The position numbers and the translations under genes are program-made. The notes beneath the pieces are model-generated. The model did no database searches. It was not told where the DNA came from and was given only the letters and a program-made list of their open reading frames with translations. From Anoxybacillus tengchongensis (lineage in GTDB: Bacteria > Bacillota > Bacilli > Bacillales > Anoxybacillaceae): a DNA stretch of 64,000 bases. The stretch covers positions 70,248 to 134,247 of the forward strand of contig NZ_JACHES010000005.1 in assembly GCF_014201585.1 (NCBI RefSeq). Direction: 5' to 3'. How positions within the stretch are numbered: position 1 is the first letter of the stretch; every line of letters starts with the position of its first letter. Below, piece by piece: positions 52,773 to 60,956 of this stretch.

Positions 52773-54623
52773 GTGTGCGGAATTACCGGATGGGTTCATT
52801 TTGGACGTCGTTTACATCAAGAGAAAGAAACGGTGCTCAAGATGGCCAATACGCTCTCTTTCCGAGGGCCGGATGATACGAACGTTTGGCTTGATGATCA
52901 TGTTGCATTTGGACATAAGCGGCTTGTCGTTGTCGATCCAGCAGGCGGCGTTCAACCGATGACGCGAACGAAAAACGGCTATGATTATACGATTTGTTAT
53001 AATGGCGAACTGTATAATACGGAAGATATTCGTAAGCAGTTATTGAAAAAAGGATATACGTTTCAAGGACATTCGGATACAGAGGTGTTGCTTACCGCAT
53101 ATATGGAATGGCGCGAACAATGCGTCGATCATTTCAATGGCATTTTTGCATTTGCGGTGTGGGATGGTGAACGAAAGCAGCTATTTTTAGCGCGCGATCG
53201 TCTAGGTGTCAAACCGCTCTTTTATCGCTATGAACAAGGAGAGTTTTTATTCGCTTCAGAAATTAAAGCGATTTTAGCGCATCCAAACGTTCGAGCAGAA
53301 ATTGATCGCGAAAGTTTATGCGAAATTTTAGCGCTTGGCCCGTCGCGCACTCCGGGACATGGCGTATTTCGAACGATTTATGAACTGCGACCGGCCCATG
53401 CGATGATCGTTGCTGAGCGTGGCGTGCATCAATGGCGCTATTGGAACGTACAAAGCGTACCGCATGTCCATTCATTTGATGAAACGGTCGAGCATATTCG
53501 AACATTGCTCATTGATGCGATTACACGTCAACTTGTGTCAGATGTTCCGGTGTGTACGTTTTTGTCAGGTGGCGTTGACTCAAGCGCCATTACAGCGATT
53601 GCGGCGCAGGCGTTTGAACGAGAAGGAAAAGGACCGCTTCATACGTATTCGATTGATTACGAAGAAAACGAACAATATTTTACAGCCAACGCATTTCAAC
53701 CGAATAGCGACGGGCCGTGGATTAAGCAAATGACCGATGCGTTTCAAACCGTCCATCATACGTGTGTCATTTCGCAACAACAGTTAGCTGATGAATTGCA
53801 AGTGGCGGTGATGGCACGCGACTTACCGGGGATGGCGGATATTGATTCATCACTTCTCTGGTTTTGTCGTCAAATAAAGCAACAGTTTGTTGTTAGTTTG
53901 TCGGGTGAATGTGCCGACGAAATTTTCGGAGGCTACCCGTGGTTTCATAGAAAAGAAGACTTCGAGCGTGACGGATTTCCGTGGATGCGGTCGTTAAATG
54001 AACGGTTCGATCTTTTACATGAAACGTGGCGCGAAAAACTGCCACTTCATGAGTATGCGCATATGCGTTATAAACAAACGCTTCGTGAAGTTCCTCACGC
54101 AGACGGAGAAAGCGCGGAAGAAGCGCGCCGCCGCGAATTATTTTATTTAAATATGGTTTGGTTTATGACGACGCTTTTAGATCGAAAAGACCGAATGAGC
54201 ATGGCGGCAAGTTTAGAAGTGCGCGTGCCGTTTGCCGATCATCGCCTCGTCGAGTATGTATGGAACATTCCGTGGGAGATGAAAATGCATAACAATCGTG
54301 AAAAAGGCATTTTACGTAAAGCGTTGGAAGGGATTTTGCCAAATGACGTTTTGTATCGGAAAAAAAGTCCGTATCCAAAAACGCATCATCCGCGTTATAC
54401 CGACATCGTTGCTGAACGGTTAGGGACGATTTTAACAAATCGTTCATCCGTTTTGTACGAATTGTTTGATGAAAAGAAGTTAAAACAATTAGTTGAGACA
54501 AAAGGAAACTCGTTTCGCATCCCATGGTTTGGTCAACTCATGTCTGGTCCGCAACTTTTAGCGTATTTCATTCAATTTCATGAATGGTTTGAGCATTACA
54601 ACATTCATTTAAAAGACAGCTAA
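52773..54623 (+). CDS. asnO: Asparagine synthase (glutamine-hydrolysing), AsnO type
   Basis: This 616-residue enzyme has a class II glutaminase domain whose nucleophile is Cys2 (start GTG TGC GGA, giving MCGITG), with RGPDD and the YNGEL segment. The synthetase domain has the ATP pyrophosphatase loop FLSGGVDSS at about residue 265. It makes asparagine from aspartate. The start must be the GTG at 52773, because the Cys must follow the initiator Met. Upstream frame extension would disable it. The position before a CrtM/YisP-type gene matches B. subtilis asnO-yisP. Confidence 0.92.
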   Translation: MCGITGWVHFGRRLHQEKETVLKMANTLSFRGPDDTNVWLDDHVAFGHKRLVVVDPAGGVQPMTRTKNGYDYTICYNGELYNTEDIRKQLLKKGYTFQGHSDTEVLLTAYMEWREQCVDHFNGIFAFAVWDGERKQLFLARDRLGVKPLFYRYEQGEFLFASEIKAILAHPNVRAEIDRESLCEILALGPSRTPGHGVFRTIYELRPAHAMIVAERGVHQWRYWNVQSVPHVHSFDETVEHIRTLLIDAITRQLVSDVPVCTFLSGGVDSSAITAIAAQAFEREGKGPLHTYSIDYEENEQYFTANAFQPNSDGPWIKQMTDAFQTVHHTCVISQQQLADELQVAVMARDLPGMADIDSSLLWFCRQIKQQFVVSLSGECADEIFGGYPWFHRKEDFERDGFPWMRSLNERFDLLHETWREKLPLHEYAHMRYKQTLREVPHADGESAEEARRRELFYLNMVWFMTTLLDRKDRMSMAASLEVRVPFADHRLVEYVWNIPWEMKMHNNREKGILRKALEGILPNDVLYRKKSPYPKTHHPRYTDIVAERLGTILTNRSSVLYELFDEKKLKQLVETKGNSFRIPWFGQLMSGPQLLAYFIQFHEWFEHYNIHLKDS

Positions 54624-54640
54624 AAATGGCTGTCTTTTTT
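54612..54640 (+). terminator. Terminator of asnO
   Basis: AAAGACAGC pairs with GCTGTCTTT around an eight-base loop containing part of the stop codon, followed by T residues. Confidence 0.82.
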
Positions 54641-54664
54641 CTTTCTTGTTTCTTTATTATCTTG

Positions 54665-54670
54665 TATAAT
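54665..54670 (+). promoter_or_regulatory. Probable -10 box of the carotenoid operon
   Basis: TATAAT (54665-54670) lies 35 bases upstream of the first carotenoid gene. A second TATAAC is at 54676-54681. No good -35 was found at the usual spacing for either. Confidence 0.4.
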
Positions 54671-54704
54671 ATTTGTATAACTTTTGTTTAATGGAGTGGA
54701 TAAC

Positions 54705-56225
54705 GTGAAAAAAATTGTTGTCGTTGGGGCGGGACCTGGTGGGCTTGCGGCGGCGATGTTGCTTGCCGCGAAAGGATATGACGTTTCCGTATTCGAAAAA
54801 CAATCGTACGTAGGCGGGCGAAATGGACGATTCGAGCTGGGACCGTATCGCTTTGACATCGGTCCGACGTTTTTAAGCATGCCTCATATTATTGAAGAAC
54901 TATTTACAGCCGCAGGAAGAAACATACATGACTACGTGAAACTAGTTGAATTAAATCCGATGTATGAACTTATTTTTCCTGATGTGAAGTTAGCGATGAC
55001 GATGGATCGGCAGCGAATGAAAGAACAAATTGCTGCGCTATTTCCAGGGGACGAAGATGGTTATGAGCGGTTTATGAATGAAAACGAGCGGAAGTTGCAG
55101 GCGCTTGCACCCATTTTGCAAAGGAAAATGGACAGATTATACCATTATTTGCGACCGACGGTATTAAAAGCGTTGCCGCAATTGACGTTATCGCAGTCGC
55201 TATACGACATATTAAGTCGATATTTTCATGATGAGCGCCTTCGTTTAGCATTTACGTTTCAAGCGAAATATTTAGGGATGTCCCCGTGGGAATGTCCGGG
55301 TGCGTTTTCCATTTTATCGTATATGGAACATGCGTACGGCATTTATCACGTCATCGGTGGATTAAACGAAATTCCGAAAGCGATGGCGCGCATCGTTGCA
55401 GAATATGGGGGGCGCGTACATGTCAACACAGGGGTAAAAAAGCTTTGGCTTGATGGCCGTACGGTGAAAGGCGTCATATTAGAAAACGGTGAAAAAGTGG
55501 CGGCTGATGAAGTCATTATGAATGCGGATTTTGCTTATGCGATGACAAATCTCGTTGACGATGGGGTATTAAACAAATATCGGAAAGAAAAATTGCAACA
55601 AAAGAAATATTCATGTTCAACGTTTATGATGTATGTCGGGATAAACAAGCCGGTCGATCTTGCCCATCATACGATTATATTTGCGGATGATTATAAGCGA
55701 AATGTCGATGAAATTACGAAAGAAAAAACGATTCCGCACGATCCATCTATTTACGTACAAAATGCGATCGTCACAGATGCGACAGTAGCACCAAAAGGAA
55801 AAAGTGCGCTTTACATTTTAGCCCCTGTACCGAACAATACGAGCGGAATTGATTGGGAAACAGAGAAAGAACCGTTTCGCCAAAAACTATGGGATACGCT
55901 CGCGAAAAAGTTAGGATGGGGGCGTATGGAACAACATATTGAATATGAAAAAATCATTACCCCACATGATTGGCAACATGACATGTTCGTTTACGAAGGG
56001 GCGACGTTTAACTTAGGGCATCAGTTGTCGCAAATGATGGTGTTTCGTCCACATAACGAATTTGAAGAGTTAGAGCATTGCTGGCTTGTCGGTGGTGGGA
56101 CGCATCCGGGAAGCGGTTTGCCGACGATTTTTGAATCGGCTCGCATTACCGCAAACGGCATATTGCACGCTCATCGTCAACCGCTTATTCCTGTTGGCGC
56201 TTTGCCGAAACGGAGGGAAGCGTGA
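54705..56225 (+). CDS. CrtN/CrtI-type carotenoid desaturase, paralogue 1
   Basis: This 506-residue FAD-dependent amine-oxidase-fold enzyme has the dinucleotide motif VVGAGPGGLAAAMLLA at the start and the C-terminal family end GGGTHPGSGLPTIFES. The substrate-facing region contains the FDIGPTFLSMP signature found in phytoene/diapophytoene desaturases. It starts with GTG 54705. It is the first gene of a seven-gene operon and shares one base with the next gene (TGATG). It could be a second desaturase or an oxidase for the same C30 chain as its neighbours. Confidence 0.82.
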   Translation: MKKIVVVGAGPGGLAAAMLLAAKGYDVSVFEKQSYVGGRNGRFELGPYRFDIGPTFLSMPHIIEELFTAAGRNIHDYVKLVELNPMYELIFPDVKLAMTMDRQRMKEQIAALFPGDEDGYERFMNENERKLQALAPILQRKMDRLYHYLRPTVLKALPQLTLSQSLYDILSRYFHDERLRLAFTFQAKYLGMSPWECPGAFSILSYMEHAYGIYHVIGGLNEIPKAMARIVAEYGGRVHVNTGVKKLWLDGRTVKGVILENGEKVAADEVIMNADFAYAMTNLVDDGVLNKYRKEKLQQKKYSCSTFMMYVGINKPVDLAHHTIIFADDYKRNVDEITKEKTIPHDPSIYVQNAIVTDATVAPKGKSALYILAPVPNNTSGIDWETEKEPFRQKLWDTLAKKLGWGRMEQHIEYEKIITPHDWQHDMFVYEGATFNLGHQLSQMMVFRPHNEFEELEHCWLVGGGTHPGSGLPTIFESARITANGILHAHRQPLIPVGALPKRREA

Positions 56226-57649
56226 TGAACGTTGCTGTTGTCGGTGGCGGAATTGGTGGAATGATGACGGCGTTATGGCTAGCGAAACGCGGCGCGCATG
56301 TGACGATTTTTGAGCAAAACGATCGACTTGGCGGACGGCTTTCGTTTATTGAGCGAGACGGGTTTCGCATCGATGCTGGTCCAACGATTGTATTATTGCC
56401 AGAGAAGCTACGCACGTTTCTTTCCGATGTTGGTATAACGGAAGATGAATACGAGCTCGTTCATTGCGATCCGATGTATACGATTCATTTTTCAGACGGC
56501 GTATCGTATACAAAATATGCGGATGTAGAAAGACAAAAACAAGAAATTGCTCGCCTGTTTCCTGGAGAAGAAAAAGGATTTCAACGTTTTATGAATGAGA
56601 TGAGGGAATATTTTGCAAAAGGCGATGAGCTCATTTTAACGAAGTCATTTATAAAGAAACAAACGTTTTTCACGAAAGAAACGATGGCGCTTTTTTCGCG
56701 CATGCGCGCCTATCAATCTGTGAAAACGAGCATGGCGCGTTATTTTCACGATGAACGGTTGCAGCTTGCTTATTCGTTACAAACGTTATATATTGGCGGC
56801 AATCCGTATACAACGCCATCGCTTTACTCGCTCGTTTCGTTTAGCGAGCATGCGCACGGCGTGTATTACGTAAAAGGTGGCTACGCAAGTCTCGTTTCTT
56901 TGCTTGCAAGAAAGCTAGAAGAAGCGGGTGTCACCGTCCGACTGCAAACGAAAGTTGAGCAGTATGAAGTGAACGGCTCCACTGTTGAGGCGCTTTATGC
57001 GAAAGGAGAAAAGTATCGTTTTGATGCATTTGTTATGAATACCGATGAGCCGACGATGATGACGAAAAAAAGAAGATGGATCCCTTCATCGAGCTGTGTG
57101 CTGCTTTATATGGGGCTTCGGAAAACGTACGATGCACCAATTCATCAATTTTTTTTACCCCATGATTTTCAACAACATATGGGCGATGTATTTGATCGCA
57201 AAGTCGTTCCGCAAGATCCGTCATTTTATACGTTTTATCCGTCAGCGGTCGATCGTACGCTCGCACCTGAAGGAAAAAGTGTGTTATATGTGTTAATTCC
57301 TGTACCAGCTGGACGGCATATCGATTGGATGAAACAAGATCGTTGGATCGTCCGCATCGTCGATGAAGTAGAAAAACGGGCGTTTCCGAATGTCAAACAG
57401 GCGATCGAGTGGATGCACGTGCGTACGCCGCTTGATGCGCACAGAGAAGGGTTGTATGATGGCGGCATGTTTGGGATCGCACCGACGTTATTTCAATCCG
57501 GTCCATTTCGCCCACAAGTGAAGTCGACACGTTACGAAAACGTATATGGCGTTGGTGCGTCGATTCATCCCGGTGGCGGGGTGCCGGTTGTCATGCAAGG
57601 GGCAAAGTTATGTGCACAACAAATATCTCGTGATTGGAGTGAAGAGTGA
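56225..57649 (+). CDS. crtN: Dehydrosqualene (4,4'-diapophytoene) desaturase, CrtN-like
   Basis: This 474-residue enzyme has an N-terminal VVGGGIGGMMTALWLA dinucleotide site. It also has the CrtN-like stretches FRIDAGPTIVLLP and LQTLYIG, and the end GASIHPGGGVPVVMQG. Among the three paralogues its sequence most resembles staphylococcal CrtN, which introduces double bonds into diapophytoene. It overlaps crtM by one base, which supports sequential action: CrtM makes the substrate, CrtN desaturates it. Specificity should be confirmed biochemically. Confidence 0.8.
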   Translation: MNVAVVGGGIGGMMTALWLAKRGAHVTIFEQNDRLGGRLSFIERDGFRIDAGPTIVLLPEKLRTFLSDVGITEDEYELVHCDPMYTIHFSDGVSYTKYADVERQKQEIARLFPGEEKGFQRFMNEMREYFAKGDELILTKSFIKKQTFFTKETMALFSRMRAYQSVKTSMARYFHDERLQLAYSLQTLYIGGNPYTTPSLYSLVSFSEHAHGVYYVKGGYASLVSLLARKLEEAGVTVRLQTKVEQYEVNGSTVEALYAKGEKYRFDAFVMNTDEPTMMTKKRRWIPSSSCVLLYMGLRKTYDAPIHQFFLPHDFQQHMGDVFDRKVVPQDPSFYTFYPSAVDRTLAPEGKSVLYVLIPVPAGRHIDWMKQDRWIVRIVDEVEKRAFPNVKQAIEWMHVRTPLDAHREGLYDGGMFGIAPTLFQSGPFRPQVKSTRYENVYGVGASIHPGGGVPVVMQGAKLCAQQISRDWSEE

Positions 57650-58500
57650 TGAATATAAGGCAAGCGTATGCGCAATGTGAAGCGGTGACGGCACATCATT
57701 CGAAAACATTTTATCGCGCATTTTCAGTTTTACCGTTACATGATCGCAACGCCATTTGGGCGATTTATGCGTTTTGTCGTCGCGTTGATGATATTGTTGA
57801 TGAAGGAAAACAGCCACATCAACAACTACGACAGTTTGAAAAACAATGGGAATCGTTTTTAGGCGGATATACAGAAAATGACTTTATGTGGGTAGCGCTT
57901 CGCGACGTATTTTCCCGCTATGATATGGACGCTGAACCGTTTTCGCATATGATTGAAGGACAAAAAATGGATTTGACTGTTCATCGTTATGATACGTTTT
58001 CCCAGTTGTTGCGCTATTGTTATTGTGTCGCAAGCACCGTTGGCTTAATGTTATTGCCGATTTTAGCGCCGCATCGTCGCGAACAGTTAAAAGAAAGCGC
58101 CATCGCGCTTGGAGAAGCGATGCAACTGACGAACATTTTGCGCGACGTCGGAGAAGATATGGCGCGTGGTCGTATTTATTTACCGCGTGAATGGATGAGC
58201 GTGTATGGAGTAAGTGAACAAGATATCGCTTTTGGTCGGGTGACGAACGCATTTATTGATTTATGGGAGCATATTGCACAAAAGGCAGAAGAGAAATATA
58301 CGTATGCCGAAGCGGCATTTTCGCTTTATCCGCTTTCAGCACGTTTTGCCGTACGGGGAGCGACATTGATGTACAAAAGCATTTTACACGTTGTTCGTGA
58401 GCAACAATATGACGTATTTGCGAAGCGGGCGTTTGTGTCGGAAGAACGAAAAAAAGCGTTGCTCCAACAAATTGGGGGCGAAAACGTTGAAGTGGGGTGA
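57649..58500 (+). CDS. crtM: Dehydrosqualene (4,4'-diapophytoene) synthase, CrtM-like
   Basis: This 283-residue squalene/phytoene synthase-family enzyme has both aspartate-rich motifs: RRVDDIVDE (about residues 44-52) and NILRDVGED (about 163-171), which bind the diphosphates through magnesium. It condenses two farnesyl diphosphates to a C30 product. In B. subtilis the relative at this position, YisP, stands without carotenoid genes. Here it lies in a full operon. ATG 57649 overlaps the previous stop. The next gene begins inside its last 14 bases. Confidence 0.85.
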   Translation: MNIRQAYAQCEAVTAHHSKTFYRAFSVLPLHDRNAIWAIYAFCRRVDDIVDEGKQPHQQLRQFEKQWESFLGGYTENDFMWVALRDVFSRYDMDAEPFSHMIEGQKMDLTVHRYDTFSQLLRYCYCVASTVGLMLLPILAPHRREQLKESAIALGEAMQLTNILRDVGEDMARGRIYLPREWMSVYGVSEQDIAFGRVTNAFIDLWEHIAQKAEEKYTYAEAAFSLYPLSARFAVRGATLMYKSILHVVREQQYDVFAKRAFVSEERKKALLQQIGGENVEVG

Positions 58501-59215
58501 GCGCTTATACCGCCTTTTTCTCATTTGGTATGGATGCGGACTTGTGCTCGTCGGTTTTCATCTTCTACCGCCGTGGTTAGAATGGGCGAACGTTGTTTTT
58601 TTAATGCTTGCGGGAATGATTGGTGCATTATTTTTAATTGAAAGGTACGGTCAACGGGGGATCATCGCAACAATTGCGATCTTCATTGGTACGATGGCGG
58701 TCGAGTATGTTGGGGCGACGTATAGTCTCATTTTTGGCTCATATGATTATACGAATCAATTTGGTATGACCATATTTGGCGTTCCAATAGCGATCGGCTT
58801 TGCTTGGCTTGCTGTGATCGGTTGCACGCATGCGCTCGCGTTACGTTTCGTTTCCCAAACAAGTCCCATCGTTGCTTCCGTTGTTGGCGCATCTTTGGCG
58901 GTCGTATTAGATTTAGTGATTGACCCGGTCGCATATGTTGCGAAACAATATTGGCTTTGGGAAGGAACGAGCATATATTATAACGTTCCGCTCCAAAATT
59001 TTGCTGGGTGGTTTGTTGTTGCGTTTGTCATTCATCTTTTATTGTTCGTTCTTCCTGGGCGCAAGGCAAGCTCAGAAAGGAGAGCGATGATTCTTTTTTT
59101 TCTTCTTGAGGCGATGTTTTTATTTCTTGCTTTACTAGAACAATTGTACGTTGCTTTTTTGCTCGGAGTATCGTTTGCGACGTTTATTTTTTGGAAATGG
59201 AGACGGTCGACATGA
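58487..59215 (+). CDS. Carotenoid biosynthesis membrane protein (CruF/DUF422-like)
   Basis: This 242-residue protein has seven predicted membrane helices and the CruF-type segments FGSYDYTNQFG and VLDLVIDPVA. CruF hydrates carotenoid psi-ends in C40 pathways. The action here, on a C30 chain, is inferred only from context. The likely start is TTG 58487, six bases from GGGGGCG, overlapping crtM by 14 bases. The next gene begins four bases before its stop or shortly before. Confidence 0.7.
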   Translation: MKWGERLYRLFLIWYGCGLVLVGFHLLPPWLEWANVVFLMLAGMIGALFLIERYGQRGIIATIAIFIGTMAVEYVGATYSLIFGSYDYTNQFGMTIFGVPIAIGFAWLAVIGCTHALALRFVSQTSPIVASVVGASLAVVLDLVIDPVAYVAKQYWLWEGTSIYYNVPLQNFAGWFVVAFVIHLLLFVLPGRKASSERRAMILFFLLEAMFLFLALLEQLYVAFLLGVSFATFIFWKWRRST

Positions 59216-59877
59216 TTGAAGCGAAAAAAAGTCGTTCGTTTGAATGGATGTTTTCCCTTTACAACACATGGTTGTTGCGCACGTCGTTTCATCGGCTATA
59301 TGTGCGTGGACGCATCGTGCACACGCCTGCGTTATATGTGGCGAATCATAGTTCATGGTGGGATGGGCTAATCGCCTTTCAATTGAGCCGTTTTCTGTTT
59401 CAACAAAATAGTTATGCGATGATGAGTGAAGAAGGGTTAAAACAATATCCGTTTTTTCGTAAGCTTGGCGGTTTTTCGATTGATCGGACGAAACGAAAAG
59501 AAATAATGAAGTCGCTTGATTACGCCGTTTCGTTATTGTGCGATGGAAAAAGCGTTTGGATGTTTCCACAAGGGGAAGAACAACATATTGAAAAACGTCC
59601 ACTTCATTTTTTTACAGGAGCTATATATGTCGCGGAACGAGCGAACGTGCCGATCATGCCACTTGTGTTTTATCATAGTTTTCGTCACCATCGTAAGCCG
59701 GAATGGTTTATTCATATTGGCGAGCCGTTATGGGTGGCTCATATGACAGGAAGCGATCGGAAGGAAAAAACGGCTGAACTCGAACGCATTTGCACCGCAC
59801 AACTAGATGAAGTGAAGAGGTTGGTTGTGAGTGAACAGCTTCAATCGTTTACACGTTGGAACGGAGGGGCGTTATGA
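59212..59877 (+). CDS. PlsC-type acyltransferase of the carotenoid operon
   Basis: This 221-residue protein has the acyltransferase motif NHSSWWDG (His and Asp of HX4D) at about residues 42-49, the SIDRT stretch and a third motif MFPQGEEQ. It resembles lysophosphatidate acyltransferases. In the carotenoid context it probably esterifies a glycosylated carotenoid with a fatty acid, as CrtO does in staphyloxanthin formation. The ATG at 59212 is used. The ATG at 59197 is an alternative. Confidence 0.78.
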   Translation: MIEAKKSRSFEWMFSLYNTWLLRTSFHRLYVRGRIVHTPALYVANHSSWWDGLIAFQLSRFLFQQNSYAMMSEEGLKQYPFFRKLGGFSIDRTKRKEIMKSLDYAVSLLCDGKSVWMFPQGEEQHIEKRPLHFFTGAIYVAERANVPIMPLVFYHSFRHHRKPEWFIHIGEPLWVAHMTGSDRKEKTAELERICTAQLDEVKRLVVSEQLQSFTRWNGGAL

Positions 59878-60956
59878 TCGGGGTGTGGGTAAGTTTTTTC
59901 ATTTGGACCGTTTTTAACGCTTTGTTTCTTATTTCGCTTCCGAAACGTCCACAAATCGTCGCTCGCCCGCTTGTCAGTGTCCTCGTTCCTCTTCGCAATG
60001 AAGAGCGGAATGTTGTCCGTCTCGTTCGTTCGTTAAAGCAGTTGACGTATGAGTCAGTCGAATTTTTGCTTCTTGATGACCAATCGACTGATCGCACGTA
60101 TGAGTTATTTTTGAAAGAAACGAAAGAGGACGATCGTTTTCAAATATGGCAAGGGAAGCCTCTTCCTAACGGTTGGGTAGGGAAAGTGCATGCGTGTCAT
60201 CAACTGGCGAAACAGGCGAAAGGGGCGTATTTGTTTTTTATTGATGCGGATGTCGAGTTAAAGCCCGCAGTCATTGAAAAATTGTTGGCGGTCGCAGCCG
60301 CGTATGATGCGAAATTAGTGACGGGCTTTCCGTCGTTTCATCCGTCGTCGCTTCCGTTGATCGGCAAATGGCTCGTGCCGTTGCAACATTTTTTTATTTT
60401 GTTTCATTTGCCTTTATTTTTAGCAAATTATACGCATATGCGTTCCGCGACGGCGGCGCACGGAGCATGTTTGTTTTTCGAACGCGCGGCGTATGAAGCG
60501 ATCGGTGGGCATGCGTCTGTAAAAAGTGAGCTTGTTGAAGATGTGATGATTGCCCGCAAAATGAAAGAGCATCGTTATCGTGTCATCCTCGCGAACGTAA
60601 GCACTGATGTCGTTTGCTATATGTATGAAACGAATAAAGAAGTATGGGAAGGCTTTTTGAAAAATGTGTACGTCGGATTGAATCGATCACCTTTTCTTGT
60701 TTTTTTACTTGCGATGTTTTACGGGATATTTTACGTCGCACCGCTCATTGTTGCTCCGTTGTCATTTATGTATGGAGCGGCGTATGCGACGCCACTCATC
60801 ATCGTTATTGCTCAAAAAGCGTATGTCGAATGGAAGACGGAGCGCTCGATTTCGACGTGTTATTGGATGCCGATAAGTGCAGGAGCGTTTATCGCATTAA
60901 TGTATGCATCGATGCGCGCGAAACGTTATGAATGGAAAGGGAGGACGTACACGTGA
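59874..60956 (+). CDS. Glycosyltransferase family 2, CrtQ-like
   Basis: This 360-residue protein has an N-terminal membrane helix, a GT-A domain with VPLRNEERNV and the DxD-type FIDADVELK motif (about residue 124), and three C-terminal helices. It resembles staphylococcal CrtQ, which attaches glucose to a carotenoid carboxyl group. It starts at ATG 59874 behind GAGGGG, overlapping the acyltransferase stop by four bases. The sugar donor is not evident. Confidence 0.8.
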   Translation: MIGVWVSFFIWTVFNALFLISLPKRPQIVARPLVSVLVPLRNEERNVVRLVRSLKQLTYESVEFLLLDDQSTDRTYELFLKETKEDDRFQIWQGKPLPNGWVGKVHACHQLAKQAKGAYLFFIDADVELKPAVIEKLLAVAAAYDAKLVTGFPSFHPSSLPLIGKWLVPLQHFFILFHLPLFLANYTHMRSATAAHGACLFFERAAYEAIGGHASVKSELVEDVMIARKMKEHRYRVILANVSTDVVCYMYETNKEVWEGFLKNVYVGLNRSPFLVFLLAMFYGIFYVAPLIVAPLSFMYGAAYATPLIIVIAQKAYVEWKTERSISTCYWMPISAGAFIALMYASMRAKRYEWKGRTYT

